From NCBI GenBank assembly GCA_964619265.1, contig CAZUCE010000007.1:1-64000 (forward strand): DNA of 64,000 bases, read 5' to 3'. The stretch comes from CAZUCE01 sp964619265 (GTDB taxonomy: Bacteria > Planctomycetota > UBA1135 > GCA-002686595). The notes beneath the pieces were generated by a model, which made no database searches, had not been told where the DNA came from, and saw only the letters and a program-made list of their open reading frames with translations. Position 1 is the first letter of the stretch. Each line of letters opens with the position of its first letter. The translations under genes were made by a program, and so were the position numbers. This document shows positions 16,674 to 24,770 of the stretch, in pieces.

Positions 16674-17962
16674 TCGGAATCGAGCTGCCCCTGGCCGTTC
16701 CGGCGGCCCTGCCGCTTTTCTTCGCCCTCGCACAGGCCCCGGTTCAGAGCGGGCCGTTCGAGTCCGTCCTGCTCGTGGAAGCCGGCGGAAAGCCGATCGA
16801 TGTGGACCTCGGCCATGCGGCTCCGCGTTTCGTGGACTGGGACGGCGATGGCCTGGAGGACCTGCTGGTGGGGCAGTTCGGCGAGGGACGCCTTGCGATC
16901 TATCGCAACGTGGGTCACCGGGGCGAACCGAAGTTCGAGAGTTCGGATTGGTTCCGCGCCGGGGGCGAGCTAGGCCGCATCCCATCCGGCTGATGCGTCG
17001 GATTCGGTCCGCAGTTGGCGGACCTCGACCGGGACGGACGCACGGATCTCGTGTCCGGCGACTTCTTCGGTCGCGTGCACTGGTTCCAGCGCGCGGTCGA
17101 AGGCGGTTTCGGAAGTCCAGTGCTGCTCACCGACTCCGCGGGACAGCCCCTCGATGCAGGCGACGCCTCCTACGTCTTCCCGTTCGACCTGGATCGCGAC
17201 GGCCGGGTCGATCTGATGCTTGGCAACATGGACGGCACGGTGCAGGTCGCACGCGGTCTGAAACCAAAACAGCCCGCTTCCGTTCCGAGTTTCTCTGCCT
17301 TCCAGGCTCTCGAGGCCGTGGACGGCCCGGTGATCGCTCCCTCGGGCGACGCGGCGCCGATCCTAGGCGACTGGGACGGCGACGGTCGCGAAGACCTGAT
17401 CCTGGGCGCCCAGGACGGTAGCGTCCGCTGGTGGCCGGATCTCGCGCAAGACGGCGCGCCGCAGTTTGGTTTTGGCGAGCAGCTGATCGGTCCGCTCGAG
17501 TGGACCACCGTGCCCGAGGGTCGTAGCGACAAGCGAGTCAAACTCGACCTGGTCGATTGGAACGCGGACGGACAGCTCGATCTGTTGGTCGGCGATGCGA
17601 CCTTCGCACCCGGCGAACCCGGAGACGAGCAGGCCTACGAGCAGGCGCAAACCGCCCTGCGTCAGGCCGAAGCCGCGATGAAGCCCTGGTACGAGCGCCA
17701 GCGGGCACGTACCCGCGAGCTGTACGGGCCGACGGGCGAAGAAGGTCTCGACGGAAAGCGTTGGGCCCTTTTCACACGCCAAGCCTTGGCCGAGCTCGAA
17801 CAGGATCCGGCTTACCTCGCGACGGTGGAAGCTCACTTGGCCGCCATCGAACACTTCACCCGCACCGATTCCAAAACCCGCGAGCAAGGTCACGTGTGGG
17901 TCTACCTGCGGCGCACACCCGCCGAAGACGCACCGTCCGCGACCGACGCCCCAAGCCGCTGA
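16670..17962 (+). CDS. exported FG-GAP/VCBS repeat protein, probable selenoprotein (in-frame TGA = Sec108)
   Basis: Read with the TGA at 16991-16993 as selenocysteine, this is a 430-residue protein. It has an N-terminal signal (IELPLAVPAALPLFFALAQA) and at least five FG-GAP/VCBS calcium-loop repeats: FVDWDGDGLEDLLVGQ, LADLDRDGRTDLVSGD, PFDLDRDGRVDLMLGN, LGDWDGDGREDLILGA and LVDWNADGQLDLLVGD. These would form a secreted beta-propeller. The TGA falls between repeats 1 and 2 in the phrase IPSG-U-CVGFGPQLADLD; the frame is unchanged on both sides, and repeat 2 would lack its first strand if translation restarted at the TTG at 17015. Sec108 is next to Cys109, so a vicinal Sec-Cys pair is implied. 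A SECIS-like hairpin follows at 17006-17024. It overlaps the ketosynthase gene by four bases. Function unknown; a redox role is inference. Confidence 0.8.
17006..17024 (+). promoter_or_regulatory. SECIS-like hairpin after the in-frame TGA of the FG-GAP gene
   Basis: GGTCCGC (17006-17012) and GCGGACC (17018-17024) pair perfectly over 7 bp around the loop AGTTG. The loop starts 19 bases after the TGA and has G as its second base followed by T. This fits the described bacterial SECIS pattern (small apical loop with G in the first two positions, 16-37 bases from the UGA), which recruits the SelB elongation factor. Confidence 0.65.
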
Positions 17963-18365
17963 AGCGCGAGGCGGAGCAAATTCTCCGCCCCGCCGTTTGT
18001 CGCTGACTTCAGTAGCCGAGGAGGACCTCGAGCCCGCCGATCAGCTCGAGAAACCCGAACACCGGTCTGCCGGCTGAGAGGACCGCTCGCTCTGAGTAAC
18101 AGGCTACGCCTGCGAGCTAGACCGCCCAATGGGCTTGATATCCGCTCGCCGACCAACTCGACGGCCTAGGCGCCCCTCAAACCAGGGCGCTCGCCATAGG
18201 AACGTGAGCGGCGAGCGCTCACCGCAGTCTCAGCACGACACTCTCTGCGTTCTCTCGAGACTTCGCTTGCAATCCAACGGGATCAACCGGGCTCTAAAAA
18301 CTAGACCGGCTCATCTCGTGAGCCTTCCTATTCCGTCTCTTTCGTCACCAGTTCCTTGGGTTCAA

Positions 18366-18620
18366 ATGAGAGCGCTTCTGATCCTCTTGGTCTTGTGCCC
18401 TTTGCTAGCGGCGAATCCCTGCACTTCAGCGGTTAGAGGTGACTTTGTAGGCGGCGTGGAAGTTGGGGCCCGCGGGTCCATTTCCTGCTCGACAAGGCTC
18501 GACAATGCTCGGCACCGGGAAGATCTCCACTGGAGTCTCCACCAACCCTTGGGGTCGACGCGGAACTCCGGCGCCGCTCCAACTGGCGGGGCGGAGCTTG
18601 ATGAGAGAGCTGGGGGGTGA
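18366..18620 (+). CDS. possible short secreted peptide or truncated exported-protein start
   Basis: An 84-residue open frame whose first 20 residues look like a signal peptide (MRALLILLVLCPLLAANPCT). The rest is low-complexity, Ser/Arg/Gly rich, and does not resemble a folded domain; it also runs through the repeat at 18542-18668. It may be the front end of a broken gene for an exported protein. No ribosome site is evident. Confidence 0.25.
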   Translation: MRALLILLVLCPLLAANPCTSAVRGDFVGGVEVGARGSISCSTRLDNARHREDLHWSLHQPLGSTRNSGAAPTGGAELDERAGG

Positions 18621-18668
18621 CCCTAGGATGACCTCCTTCAGTCACCTTGCGGAGTTCTCGGGACCCAA
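18542..18668 (+). repeat. diverged intergenic repeat, copy A
   Basis: Aligns by eye with 20081-20202 in the same orientation. Shared blocks in order: CCAAC(C)CTTGG-, TCGACGC, GCTCC-CTGG, a G-rich block ending TGAG, TGACCCTAGG-TGACC, and CCTTGCG followed by CTCGGGA-CCA. Sequence between blocks has drifted. The conserved TGACCCTAGG-TGACC core contains a direct TGACC repeat around a CCTAGG palindrome. Confidence 0.5.
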
Positions 18669-18715
18669 AGCACCGAGTAGGGCTCTGGACCAACGCTACG
18701 CCGAACCGAGCCGGC

Positions 18716-19813
18716 TTACTGTGCGTACATGATTTCGTCCAAGTTTCCGTCGTAGGGATCGGGGATCGCGTTGTTCCGGACAGGGTCGAAGGTTTCAAGA
18801 GAATCCAACACACCGTCGTTTCCACTGTCCCAGACGTACGTTCTAGGAAAGGTGAAGCCATCCTGTCCGGCGGAAGCGAAGGAAGAGGAGACGATCAGGC
18901 AAGTGTCTTGCCCCAGACGACCGGACATGATCGACACCGCCGTCCCCAGATTGGGTACGACGCCTGCCCCCCAAGACTGCGCTTCGATCCAATAGGGCTC
19001 ACTGGGAATGAGCTGGACCAGCCGGGGGGGCTCGATCGTGGCTACCGCCAAGTAGCGGCCTTCCATCTCCACTTGCCCACAAAGCAGCCCTCCAAGGTCG
19101 CCTCGAAAAATCTCGGTGCGCAGTATGGACCGACTTCCAGTGCGCTCCCCAGCGGGGATGCCTACTCCGCCGATCGGAGGGGAAGCGAGGGTCACTGTCG
19201 GATCCATGGGAAATCCGATCGCTGTTCCCACGCCAGTACTTCGACGAATGTCCGGCGCTCCGGCCTGCTGTTCGATCTTCCAAAACTCGATTACGTCCTC
19301 TCCGGAAGGGGAGACTCCGAGGACGCAAAGCTCGTTCAGAGTTCTAGCACTGACATCAGCGACGTTGAAGGACGCTGTGACGCGATATTCATCGATCGCC
19401 CAACCCGTGACTCCAGGCCCAGCGACTTTCTCTTTTTCTGTGATGTCCACATAGGAGTCCGAACGATCCCATCGCGCAGACTGCAAAATGGTGTTACTGG
19501 AAAACAGGGCGGAAAATCCCTCTGCTCGACCGTGGAATCCCCCATGCGCGCGAACTGGATCGGCACGAGCTAGCAGGGACGCGGGGACAGGTGCAACAGG
19601 AGGCGCGGGAGTCGGCGCCGAAGGCGTGTCGTCGTCACCCAAGTATTGACTCAGCGCTAAGGTAAGCAGGCAAGTGATTGCCCCCAGGGCGAGGATCGGT
19701 TTCTTTATATTCACTGTGGAGATTGAAAGAGTGGATTTCGCAATTGAGGTTCTTGAGGGATTAGTGTTCTTCTTATTCCCCCTCTCTAAGGCCATTGAGC
19801 GTTCCATCCTCAA
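18716..19813 (-). CDS. hypothetical anchored/exported protein
   Basis: A 365-residue protein of unknown family. Residues 1-38 are basic and Thr/Ser rich, followed by one hydrophobic segment (about 39-58, ILALGAITCLLTLALSQYLG) that acts as an uncleaved anchor or long signal. A Pro/Ala linker (DTPSAPTPAPPVAPVPA) follows, then a predicted beta-rich extracytoplasmic domain with few Cys. Alternative starts M6 or M7 shorten the basic head. Codon use is less GC-biased than neighbouring genes. It stands alone, flanked on both sides by diverged copies of an intergenic repeat, which suggests insertion or duplication history. It could be a pseudopilin-like or general-secretion substrate, but the typical GFTLIE motif is absent. 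Confidence 0.65.
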   Translation of the reverse strand: MRMERSMALERGNKKNTNPSRTSIAKSTLSISTVNIKKPILALGAITCLLTLALSQYLGDDDTPSAPTPAPPVAPVPASLLARADPVRAHGGFHGRAEGFSALFSSNTILQSARWDRSDSYVDITEKEKVAGPGVTGWAIDEYRVTASFNVADVSARTLNELCVLGVSPSGEDVIEFWKIEQQAGAPDIRRSTGVGTAIGFPMDPTVTLASPPIGGVGIPAGERTGSRSILRTEIFRGDLGGLLCGQVEMEGRYLAVATIEPPRLVQLIPSEPYWIEAQSWGAGVVPNLGTAVSIMSGRLGQDTCLIVSSSFASAGQDGFTFPRTYVWDSGNDGVLDSLETFDPVRNNAIPDPYDGNLDEIMYAQ

Positions 19814-20080
19814 GGCCCTCGCACGCTGCGCAATCAGCTACGATGGGTGACGGATCATTGCTGGTGTACCAGTGTGTCTGTAATTTCATCGAGCGCCTGT
19901 GCCTCCCGAAAAGCGCGTAACGGTGCCGTGAGTGCGGTTGATGCAGGGTGGCCCCACCTGGAAGGGAGTTTGAGCTTGGGCCGGCCCGAACGGTCGCCCG
20001 GCTCTTGCCAAAGTTGCTTGCTCGAGCCGGCTCGAAGGGAAGCGAAGAGCTCGATTAGGCTGGCTTGGGGGGTGGAAAAA

Positions 20081-20202
20081 TGTCCAACCTTGGAATCGAC
20101 GCCGAGCTCGGGCATTGCTCCGCCTGGCGCGGTGAGGTTGTGAGTAACGGGATGACCCTAGGCTGACCCCATGGATGCCCCTTGCGAGCCTCTCGGGAGC
20201 CA
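20081..20202 (+). repeat. diverged intergenic repeat, copy B
   Basis: Partner of the copy at 18542-18668, same orientation, about 1.54 kb away. It contains CCAACCTTGG, TCGACGCCGAGCTC, GCTCCGCCTGG, TGACCCTAGGCTGACC and CCTTGCGAGCCTCTCGGGAGCCA. No open frame is shared between the copies. Confidence 0.5.
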
Positions 20203-20453
20203 CAGGGACAGGCTGGACAAGGCATCGCCCGATGAGCGGCCAGTTGAGCCAGGGACTGCCGGCCTGATTCAGTCACGAAGATCTCGAACAAGGGGCGGTG
20301 GGCTGGACAGGCGATACCGCCAGGAGGCGGCCTGAGCGGCCCTGTATGAGTCTTGGCGAGGCACAGGGTTTTTGGGCGGGGGCCTCATCAGGTTGGTGGC
20401 CGTCTCACCGCCTGGCTTCCCCGCCAGGGAGCTTCGCCACCGGTGGAGTTCTC

Positions 20454-20490
20454 CCACCAGGTCACAGGGATCTGCCACCAGGTCACAGGG
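20454..20490 (+). repeat. two 16-bp direct repeats upstream of the helicase gene
   Basis: CCACCAGGTCACAGGG occurs exactly at 20454-20469 and 20475-20490 with a 5-base spacer (ATCTG). The 21-bp period is two helical turns, as in a tandem protein-binding site. It lies about 210 bases before the helicase ATG. Confidence 0.6.
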
Positions 20491-20697
20491 GGGGGTGGGC
20501 GAGTTCAGCCAATTCAGGTAGGGTGCGCGGTTCGCGAACGCCGGGTGAACTCTTCGAAGTACCTTGAGGAGCCTCCGAGGCGGTCGTTAGTGACTCTTCC
20601 GCGGTAGGTGGGGAGCCGACGCCAGGTGGGCGGAGGTTCTGCGCTCCCCGCATTCTCCCCCCAGCCGCGTAAGGGGGCCGCGAGGCCCTTGTGTGTC

Positions 20698-22713
20698 ATG
20701 GATTTGATGTTTGACGGCCTCTCCGAGGCCGGTGGCGACTCGTGTGCCCAAAAGGGCGCTGCGTCTGAAGCCAACGATTCCGAAACCGTCGCTCCCCAGC
20801 CCGAGGCCAGCGATCCTTCACCCGGCGAGCTCGAGGACCCCGACGCCCTGCGCGACCTTGAGGACTTTGAGGACGGTGAGCTGTTGTTTCCGGAGTCCGC
20901 GGACTTCTCGGCCGAGACCCCTGCTGGGGAGCAGCAAGCGCCGGCCACGCCCGAGCCCGCCTCGCCGTTCGCTGCGGTCCCCAAGCAGTTGCGTTCGGCG
21001 CTTGAGAACCGAGGTTTCGAATCGCTGAGCGCCGTTCAAAGCGCCGCTCTCGAGGTCCGTGGGCGCGGGCTCGATCTGCAGATCAGCTCGCAGACCGGTT
21101 CGGGAAAGACCGTTGCTTTGGGCCTTGTCATGGCCGATTTCCTGGCGAGTGACGACGAGTCGGACGAGTCCTGGGAACGCCCGGCCGGACCCCAGGCGCT
21201 GGTCATCGTGCCGACGCGCGAGTTGGCCGGCCAGGTCGCCGAAGAACTCGGCTGGCTGTTCGCGGGCGTGCCGCGGACTCAAGTCGTCGCCGTTACCGGC
21301 GGAACGCCGGTGTACCGCGAACGTCAGGTCCTGTCCCGGACGCCGCGCGTGTTGGTCGGAACTCCCGGCCGCCTGCTCGACCACATCTCCAGTGGAAACC
21401 TGGACCTGTCGGCCGTCCGCGAGTTGATCCTCGACGAAGCCGACCAGATGCTCGACATGGGCTTCCGCGAAGAGCTCGACGGAATCCTCGAAGCGACTTC
21501 CACGGAACGGCGCACGCACATGGTTTCGGCCACGTTCCCGGCCGGGATCATGCGTCTTGCGGAGCGCTATCAGCGCGATCCGCACGCGATCGAGGGTACT
21601 CGTCTAGGCGATGCCAACAACGACATCGAACACATCGGTTACTTGGTCGAAGCCAAGCAGCGCTACGACGTGTTGGTCAATCTGTTGCTCGACTCCGAGG
21701 GCGAACGCACGCTGGTCTTCGTCGAGCGACGGGCCGAAGCGGTGCTGGTGGCGGATCGGTTGGCCGATGACGGGTTCCCCGCCTTGCCGCTGTCCGGGGA
21801 GTTGGCCCAAAGCCAGCGCGAGCGCACCTTGGCTGCCTTCCGTTCGGGCCAAGCCACGGTTCTGGTGGCGACCGACGTAGCCGCCCGCGGTCTGGACGTG
21901 CCCGATGTCGCGATGGTGGTGCATTCCAGCCCGCCGATCGATTCACAGATCTACACCCACCGCTCGGGTCGCACCGGTCGCGCGGGCAAGTCGGGACGCA
22001 GCGTTTTGTTCGCCGCGCCGAACCGCCGCCGCCGCGCCAACCGCCTGGTGGGCGAGGCCGGTATCGATCTCGCCTGGGAGCGGCCGCCGAGCGCCGAGGA
22101 GGTCCGCTCGCGCCGCCGGCTTCGCGAAGACGCCAAGTTGGCCGAGAACTTGGACCGCGCCTTGGAAGCCGGAGTCGACGAGCAGCAGCGCGCGCGCGCC
22201 GCGAAGCTGCTTGAGGATCGCTCCGCGGCCGACGTGGTTGCAGCTCTGCTGAGCCAGATCGAACCCAAGGGTCGCGCCGAACCGCGCGACGTCGGTCGCA
22301 ACGACTACGAGATCCCCACGCGACGCCACGGCGGGCGCGACGACCGCGACGGCGGGCGGGGTGGCTATGGCGATCGTTCCTCGTCGCGCTCGAACTTCGG
22401 CGGCGGGAATCAGGGCGGCTACGAACCGCGCGGTCGCGACCGGGGTCCGCGCAGCATGGATCGCGACGCGGTGCGCTTCTTCATCAATTGGGGCCGCAAC
22501 CAGGGCGCGAACCCCTCGCGTCTTCTGGCGGCCATCTGCCGCCGGGGCGAGGTTGCGGGCGAGCACATTGGCGCCATCGCGATCCACCCGAACGCGGCGA
22601 CCTTCGATGTGCACAGCGAAGTGGCCGAGCGCTTCGAGCGCCTGGCCGGACGCCGCGACGCGCGGGATCCGCAGACGTTCATTCGTCGCGACCGGGGCCC
22701 GATCCGCAACTGA
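20698..22713 (+). CDS. DEAD-box ATP-dependent RNA helicase with DbpA-type RNA-binding tail
   Basis: A 671-residue helicase. Residues 1-90 are acidic and Pro/Ser/Ala rich. The core has all standard motifs: Q-region GFESLSAVQSAAL, motif I SSQTGSGKT (about 132-140), Ia PTRELAGQV, II LDEADQMLDMGF, III VSATFP, V VATDVAARGLDVPD and VI HRSGRTGRAG. After an Arg/Gly/Asp-rich linker (RRHGGRDDRDGGRGGYGDR) the final 75 residues (RFFINWGRNQGANPSRLLAA, EHIGAIAIHPNAATFDV) form a DbpA/CsdA-like RNA-binding domain. It probably remodels rRNA or mRNA structure in ribosome assembly or cold growth. ATG 20698 is chosen; further upstream the frame is not protein-like. ATG 20707 is an alternative. Confidence 0.93.
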   Translation: MDLMFDGLSEAGGDSCAQKGAASEANDSETVAPQPEASDPSPGELEDPDALRDLEDFEDGELLFPESADFSAETPAGEQQAPATPEPASPFAAVPKQLRSALENRGFESLSAVQSAALEVRGRGLDLQISSQTGSGKTVALGLVMADFLASDDESDESWERPAGPQALVIVPTRELAGQVAEELGWLFAGVPRTQVVAVTGGTPVYRERQVLSRTPRVLVGTPGRLLDHISSGNLDLSAVRELILDEADQMLDMGFREELDGILEATSTERRTHMVSATFPAGIMRLAERYQRDPHAIEGTRLGDANNDIEHIGYLVEAKQRYDVLVNLLLDSEGERTLVFVERRAEAVLVADRLADDGFPALPLSGELAQSQRERTLAAFRSGQATVLVATDVAARGLDVPDVAMVVHSSPPIDSQIYTHRSGRTGRAGKSGRSVLFAAPNRRRRANRLVGEAGIDLAWERPPSAEEVRSRRRLREDAKLAENLDRALEAGVDEQQRARAAKLLEDRSAADVVAALLSQIEPKGRAEPRDVGRNDYEIPTRRHGGRDDRDGGRGGYGDRSSSRSNFGGGNQGGYEPRGRDRGPRSMDRDAVRFFINWGRNQGANPSRLLAAICRRGEVAGEHIGAIAIHPNAATFDVHSEVAERFERLAGRRDARDPQTFIRRDRGPIRN

Positions 22714-22882
22714 GGCCCAATCCGCAACCGAGGCTCGGTCCGGGGTTGAGGCCCGTTAGAACGCAGAACAGGCTCTGAACCGCAGGGCCTAGCGCGGCTA
22801 AGCAAAGACCCGGACCCGGGCCCACGGAGGGTTGGCAGAAGCCGCCTGTCGTAGGCGGGCAGCGGGTTATGCTCCCGTCGCC

Positions 22883-23641
22883 ATGCGCAGTTTTTCCCCG
22901 CCCTACACCGAAGCTTCCCGTGCCGATCAGGTGCTGGGCGAGCTCGGGTTCGTTGTGCTTGGACCCGCCGGGGTTCGCGAGCGCCTTCTTGTTTCCGAGG
23001 AGGACTTGGAGCGACTGGCGGGAGCTTGGAATCGGTTGCCTCCGGACGAGCACTTGCGGGATGGCGGGCGCTACCGGCGCCGGCGCCACGGCTGCTTCGT
23101 GGCGGAGGGATCTTCGATTCAGGTCGAGCCCCATCGGGCGCACTGGCAACCCGAGGAATACAACGCGCTCCATGGCGGAATCGAACGCTGGTTCGAACCC
23201 TTGGAGCCTGAGTGTGCGGCGGACCCCGCCTGGCAGAAGCTGCTTTGCGGACTGACGAATCTGTTCGGAAGCTTGTCCCCAACCGAACGCTGGTTCATCG
23301 AGGCTCACCCTTTCCGCATCGACACCACGGGCGGGATCGGCCGGCCGACGCCGGAGGGGGCACACCGGGACGGGGTGGAGTTCGTCGCGCTCTTCTTTGT
23401 GGGAGCCAGCGGGATCAAGGGCGGCGAGACGCGCGTGTTCGATGCGGACGGACCCGGCGGGCGGCGCTTCACCCTGTCCGAGCCGTGGTCTGCCATGCTG
23501 CTCGACGATTCCCGGGTCGTCCACGAATCGACGCCGATCCAGCCGCTCGGGGACTACGGGTTCCGCGACACCCTGGTGCTCACGTTTCGTCGGGACGGCT
23601 TTCAGGCTCCTGAGGAGAGCTCGCCCGGCGCGACGCCTTGA
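22883..23641 (+). CDS. 2-oxoglutarate/Fe(II)-dependent dioxygenase family protein
   Basis: A 252-residue protein of the 2OG-Fe dioxygenase family that includes free amino-acid hydroxylases such as isoleucine dioxygenase. Visible signatures: RYRRRRHGCFVAEG in the N-terminal third, YNALHGGIERWFEP, the iron facial triad H-x-D in GAHRDGVEFV (about residues 155-160) with the distal His in SRVVHESTPI, and the Arg for 2-oxoglutarate in GFRDTLVLTFRR. Likely cytoplasmic hydroxylation of an amino acid; substrate unknown. ATG 22883 gives the conserved start; upstream sequence is non-coding. The 3' end overlaps the convergent DUF309 gene by about 60 bases. Confidence 0.85.
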   Translation: MRSFSPPYTEASRADQVLGELGFVVLGPAGVRERLLVSEEDLERLAGAWNRLPPDEHLRDGGRYRRRRHGCFVAEGSSIQVEPHRAHWQPEEYNALHGGIERWFEPLEPECAADPAWQKLLCGLTNLFGSLSPTERWFIEAHPFRIDTTGGIGRPTPEGAHRDGVEFVALFFVGASGIKGGETRVFDADGPGGRRFTLSEPWSAMLLDDSRVVHESTPIQPLGDYGFRDTLVLTFRRDGFQAPEESSPGATP

Positions 23642-23989
23642 GCGCGAGACTGATCGCGCCAGCCGGCTGCCCCATGCGCAGTTGCAGCTCCGCAGCCGTG
23701 ATCTGGATCAAGGTCTGAAGGGCGGAGGCTTCGATTTGGGCCGCTTCGGTTCGGCGGGCCACTTGCCACAGGTTCTCCCAGACTTCGTGGGCTTCCCAAA
23801 AGAACCCGGCGTGGAACAAGTCGAAGCCATAGCGAAACGCCTCGCATCCCAGCAGTTGTCCATGGTCCGCCGGCACCAACTCCTGAAGCCGGCTCGCCAG
23901 CCAGCCTTCCTCGGGCCGTGGGGATCGGCCGGGGACGAACGCCTGGTCCGGCAGGGGGACGCCGGTCAGCCGAGGGCTGGACGGCGTCA
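23580..23989 (-). CDS. DUF309-family protein, start uncertain
   Basis: About 125-135 residues. The signature FHAGFFWEAHEVWENLWQVA followed by LQTLIQITAAELQLRMGQP is that of DUF309, a small helical family whose fold resembles a TPR-like or HEPN-like bundle and whose function is unknown. No ATG or GTG lies near the expected start; the frame is open far into gmhA. A non-standard start (CTG at about 23989, overlapping the gmhA stop) or a TTG further in is possible. It follows gmhA on the same strand, probably co-transcribed, and its 3' end overlaps the convergent dioxygenase gene. Confidence 0.7.
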
Positions 23990-24577
23990 GGCGTAGTTCT
24001 CCGGAAACAGCCTGCGCTCCACGGCTTCGATCGCAATGTGGAGGATCTTGATGTGGATCTCTTGAATGCGGTCGGAGGTCGTGGCGAGCGGGACGAGGAT
24101 CGGGATATCCACTTGGGAAGCGAGTTGGCCGCCACCTTTGCCGAGCAAGCCCACCGTGGTGACCTGCTTGGAGCGGGCCACTTCCGCGGCGCGCAAGACG
24201 TTCGGTGAGTTGCCCGAGGTCGAAAGAGCGACGAGCACGTCGCCCGGCTTCCCGTAGGCTTCGACCTCGCGGGCGAAGACTTCGTCGTAACCGAAGTCGT
24301 TTGCGATGCAGGTCAGGTGGCTGGGATCGGAAAAGGCAACGGCCGGGATCGCGCGGCGATCGGCGCGGAAGCGACCGGTCCATTCCTCGGCGAAGTGCAT
24401 GGCATCGCACATCGAGCCGCCATTGCCGCAGCTCATCAGCAAGCCACCGCCGGTGACGGTTTGGTGAGCTGCTTCCACGAAGCGCTCGACACCGGCCAAG
24501 CAGGCGGGGTCGGAAAGAAAGGCCGAAAGGGTGGCTTGAGCCTCTTCGAAGGAGGCGCGAACGAAATCCGAACTCAT
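23987..24577 (-). CDS. gmhA: sedoheptulose-7-phosphate isomerase-like SIS protein (GmhA)
   Basis: A 196-residue single SIS-domain protein matching GmhA, which converts sedoheptulose 7-phosphate to D-glycero-heptose 7-phosphate, the first step to heptose for lipopolysaccharide or S-layer glycans. Visible motifs: LLMSCGNGGSMCDAMHFAEE (phosphate-binding GNGGS), LTCIANDFGYDEVFAREVEA, VALSTSGNSPNVLRA and the C-terminal HIKILHIAIEAVER, holding the zinc/active-site His and Glu residues. Length is exactly that of the family. Other heptose genes (hldE, gmhB) are not in the window; a heptosyltransferase-like GT9 lies 20 kb away. Confidence 0.92.
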   Translation of the reverse strand: MSSDFVRASFEEAQATLSAFLSDPACLAGVERFVEAAHQTVTGGGLLMSCGNGGSMCDAMHFAEEWTGRFRADRRAIPAVAFSDPSHLTCIANDFGYDEVFAREVEAYGKPGDVLVALSTSGNSPNVLRAAEVARSKQVTTVGLLGKGGGQLASQVDIPILVPLATTSDRIQEIHIKILHIAIEAVERRLFPENYA

Positions 24578-24770
24578 GGGGAGGATTCTCCGGTTCTAGC
24601 TGGGTTCGCGCCAGGGAGGAGGTCCAAACCCGGGAGGCGAACGCGGGACAGGTTCGGGATTCCGCCCGGGCCCGTCGATCCAACTGGTCAGAGACCTGCC
24701 TTTCTCGACCTTCCGGGGCGATCCTCGTTCGCGAGCCGCCTCGACAGAATTCCGACAGCTGCCCTCGCGC

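Larger units (their letters stand above)
17963..18715. other. gene-poor stretch with hairpins and one copy of an intergenic repeat
   Basis: About 750 bases with only one short possible gene (18366-18620). A perfect 7-bp hairpin (GTGAGCG-GCGAG-CGCTCAC) lies at 18204-18222. The right part, 18542-18668, is a diverged direct copy of sequence at 20081-20202. No tRNA or convincing promoter was seen. Confidence 0.5.
19814..20697. other. long non-coding stretch before the DEAD-box gene
   Basis: Nearly 900 bases without a convincing gene. It holds repeat copy B (20081-20202) and a pair of identical 16-base words CCACCAGGTCACAGGG at 20454-20469 and 20475-20490, 21 bases apart. The final 200 bases are rich in short G/C-rich inverted repeats (for example CCGCCAGG/CCTGG blocks around 20409-20430) and could form a structured leader for the helicase mRNA. 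Confidence 0.45.

Noticed and set aside
16993..17015. Frameshift or gene end in the FG-GAP gene with a new start at TTG 17015
   Set aside because: Frame is unchanged across the TGA, the repeat pattern is continuous and a hairpin follows; a TTG start would leave a decapitated repeat. Selenocysteine explains all of this better.
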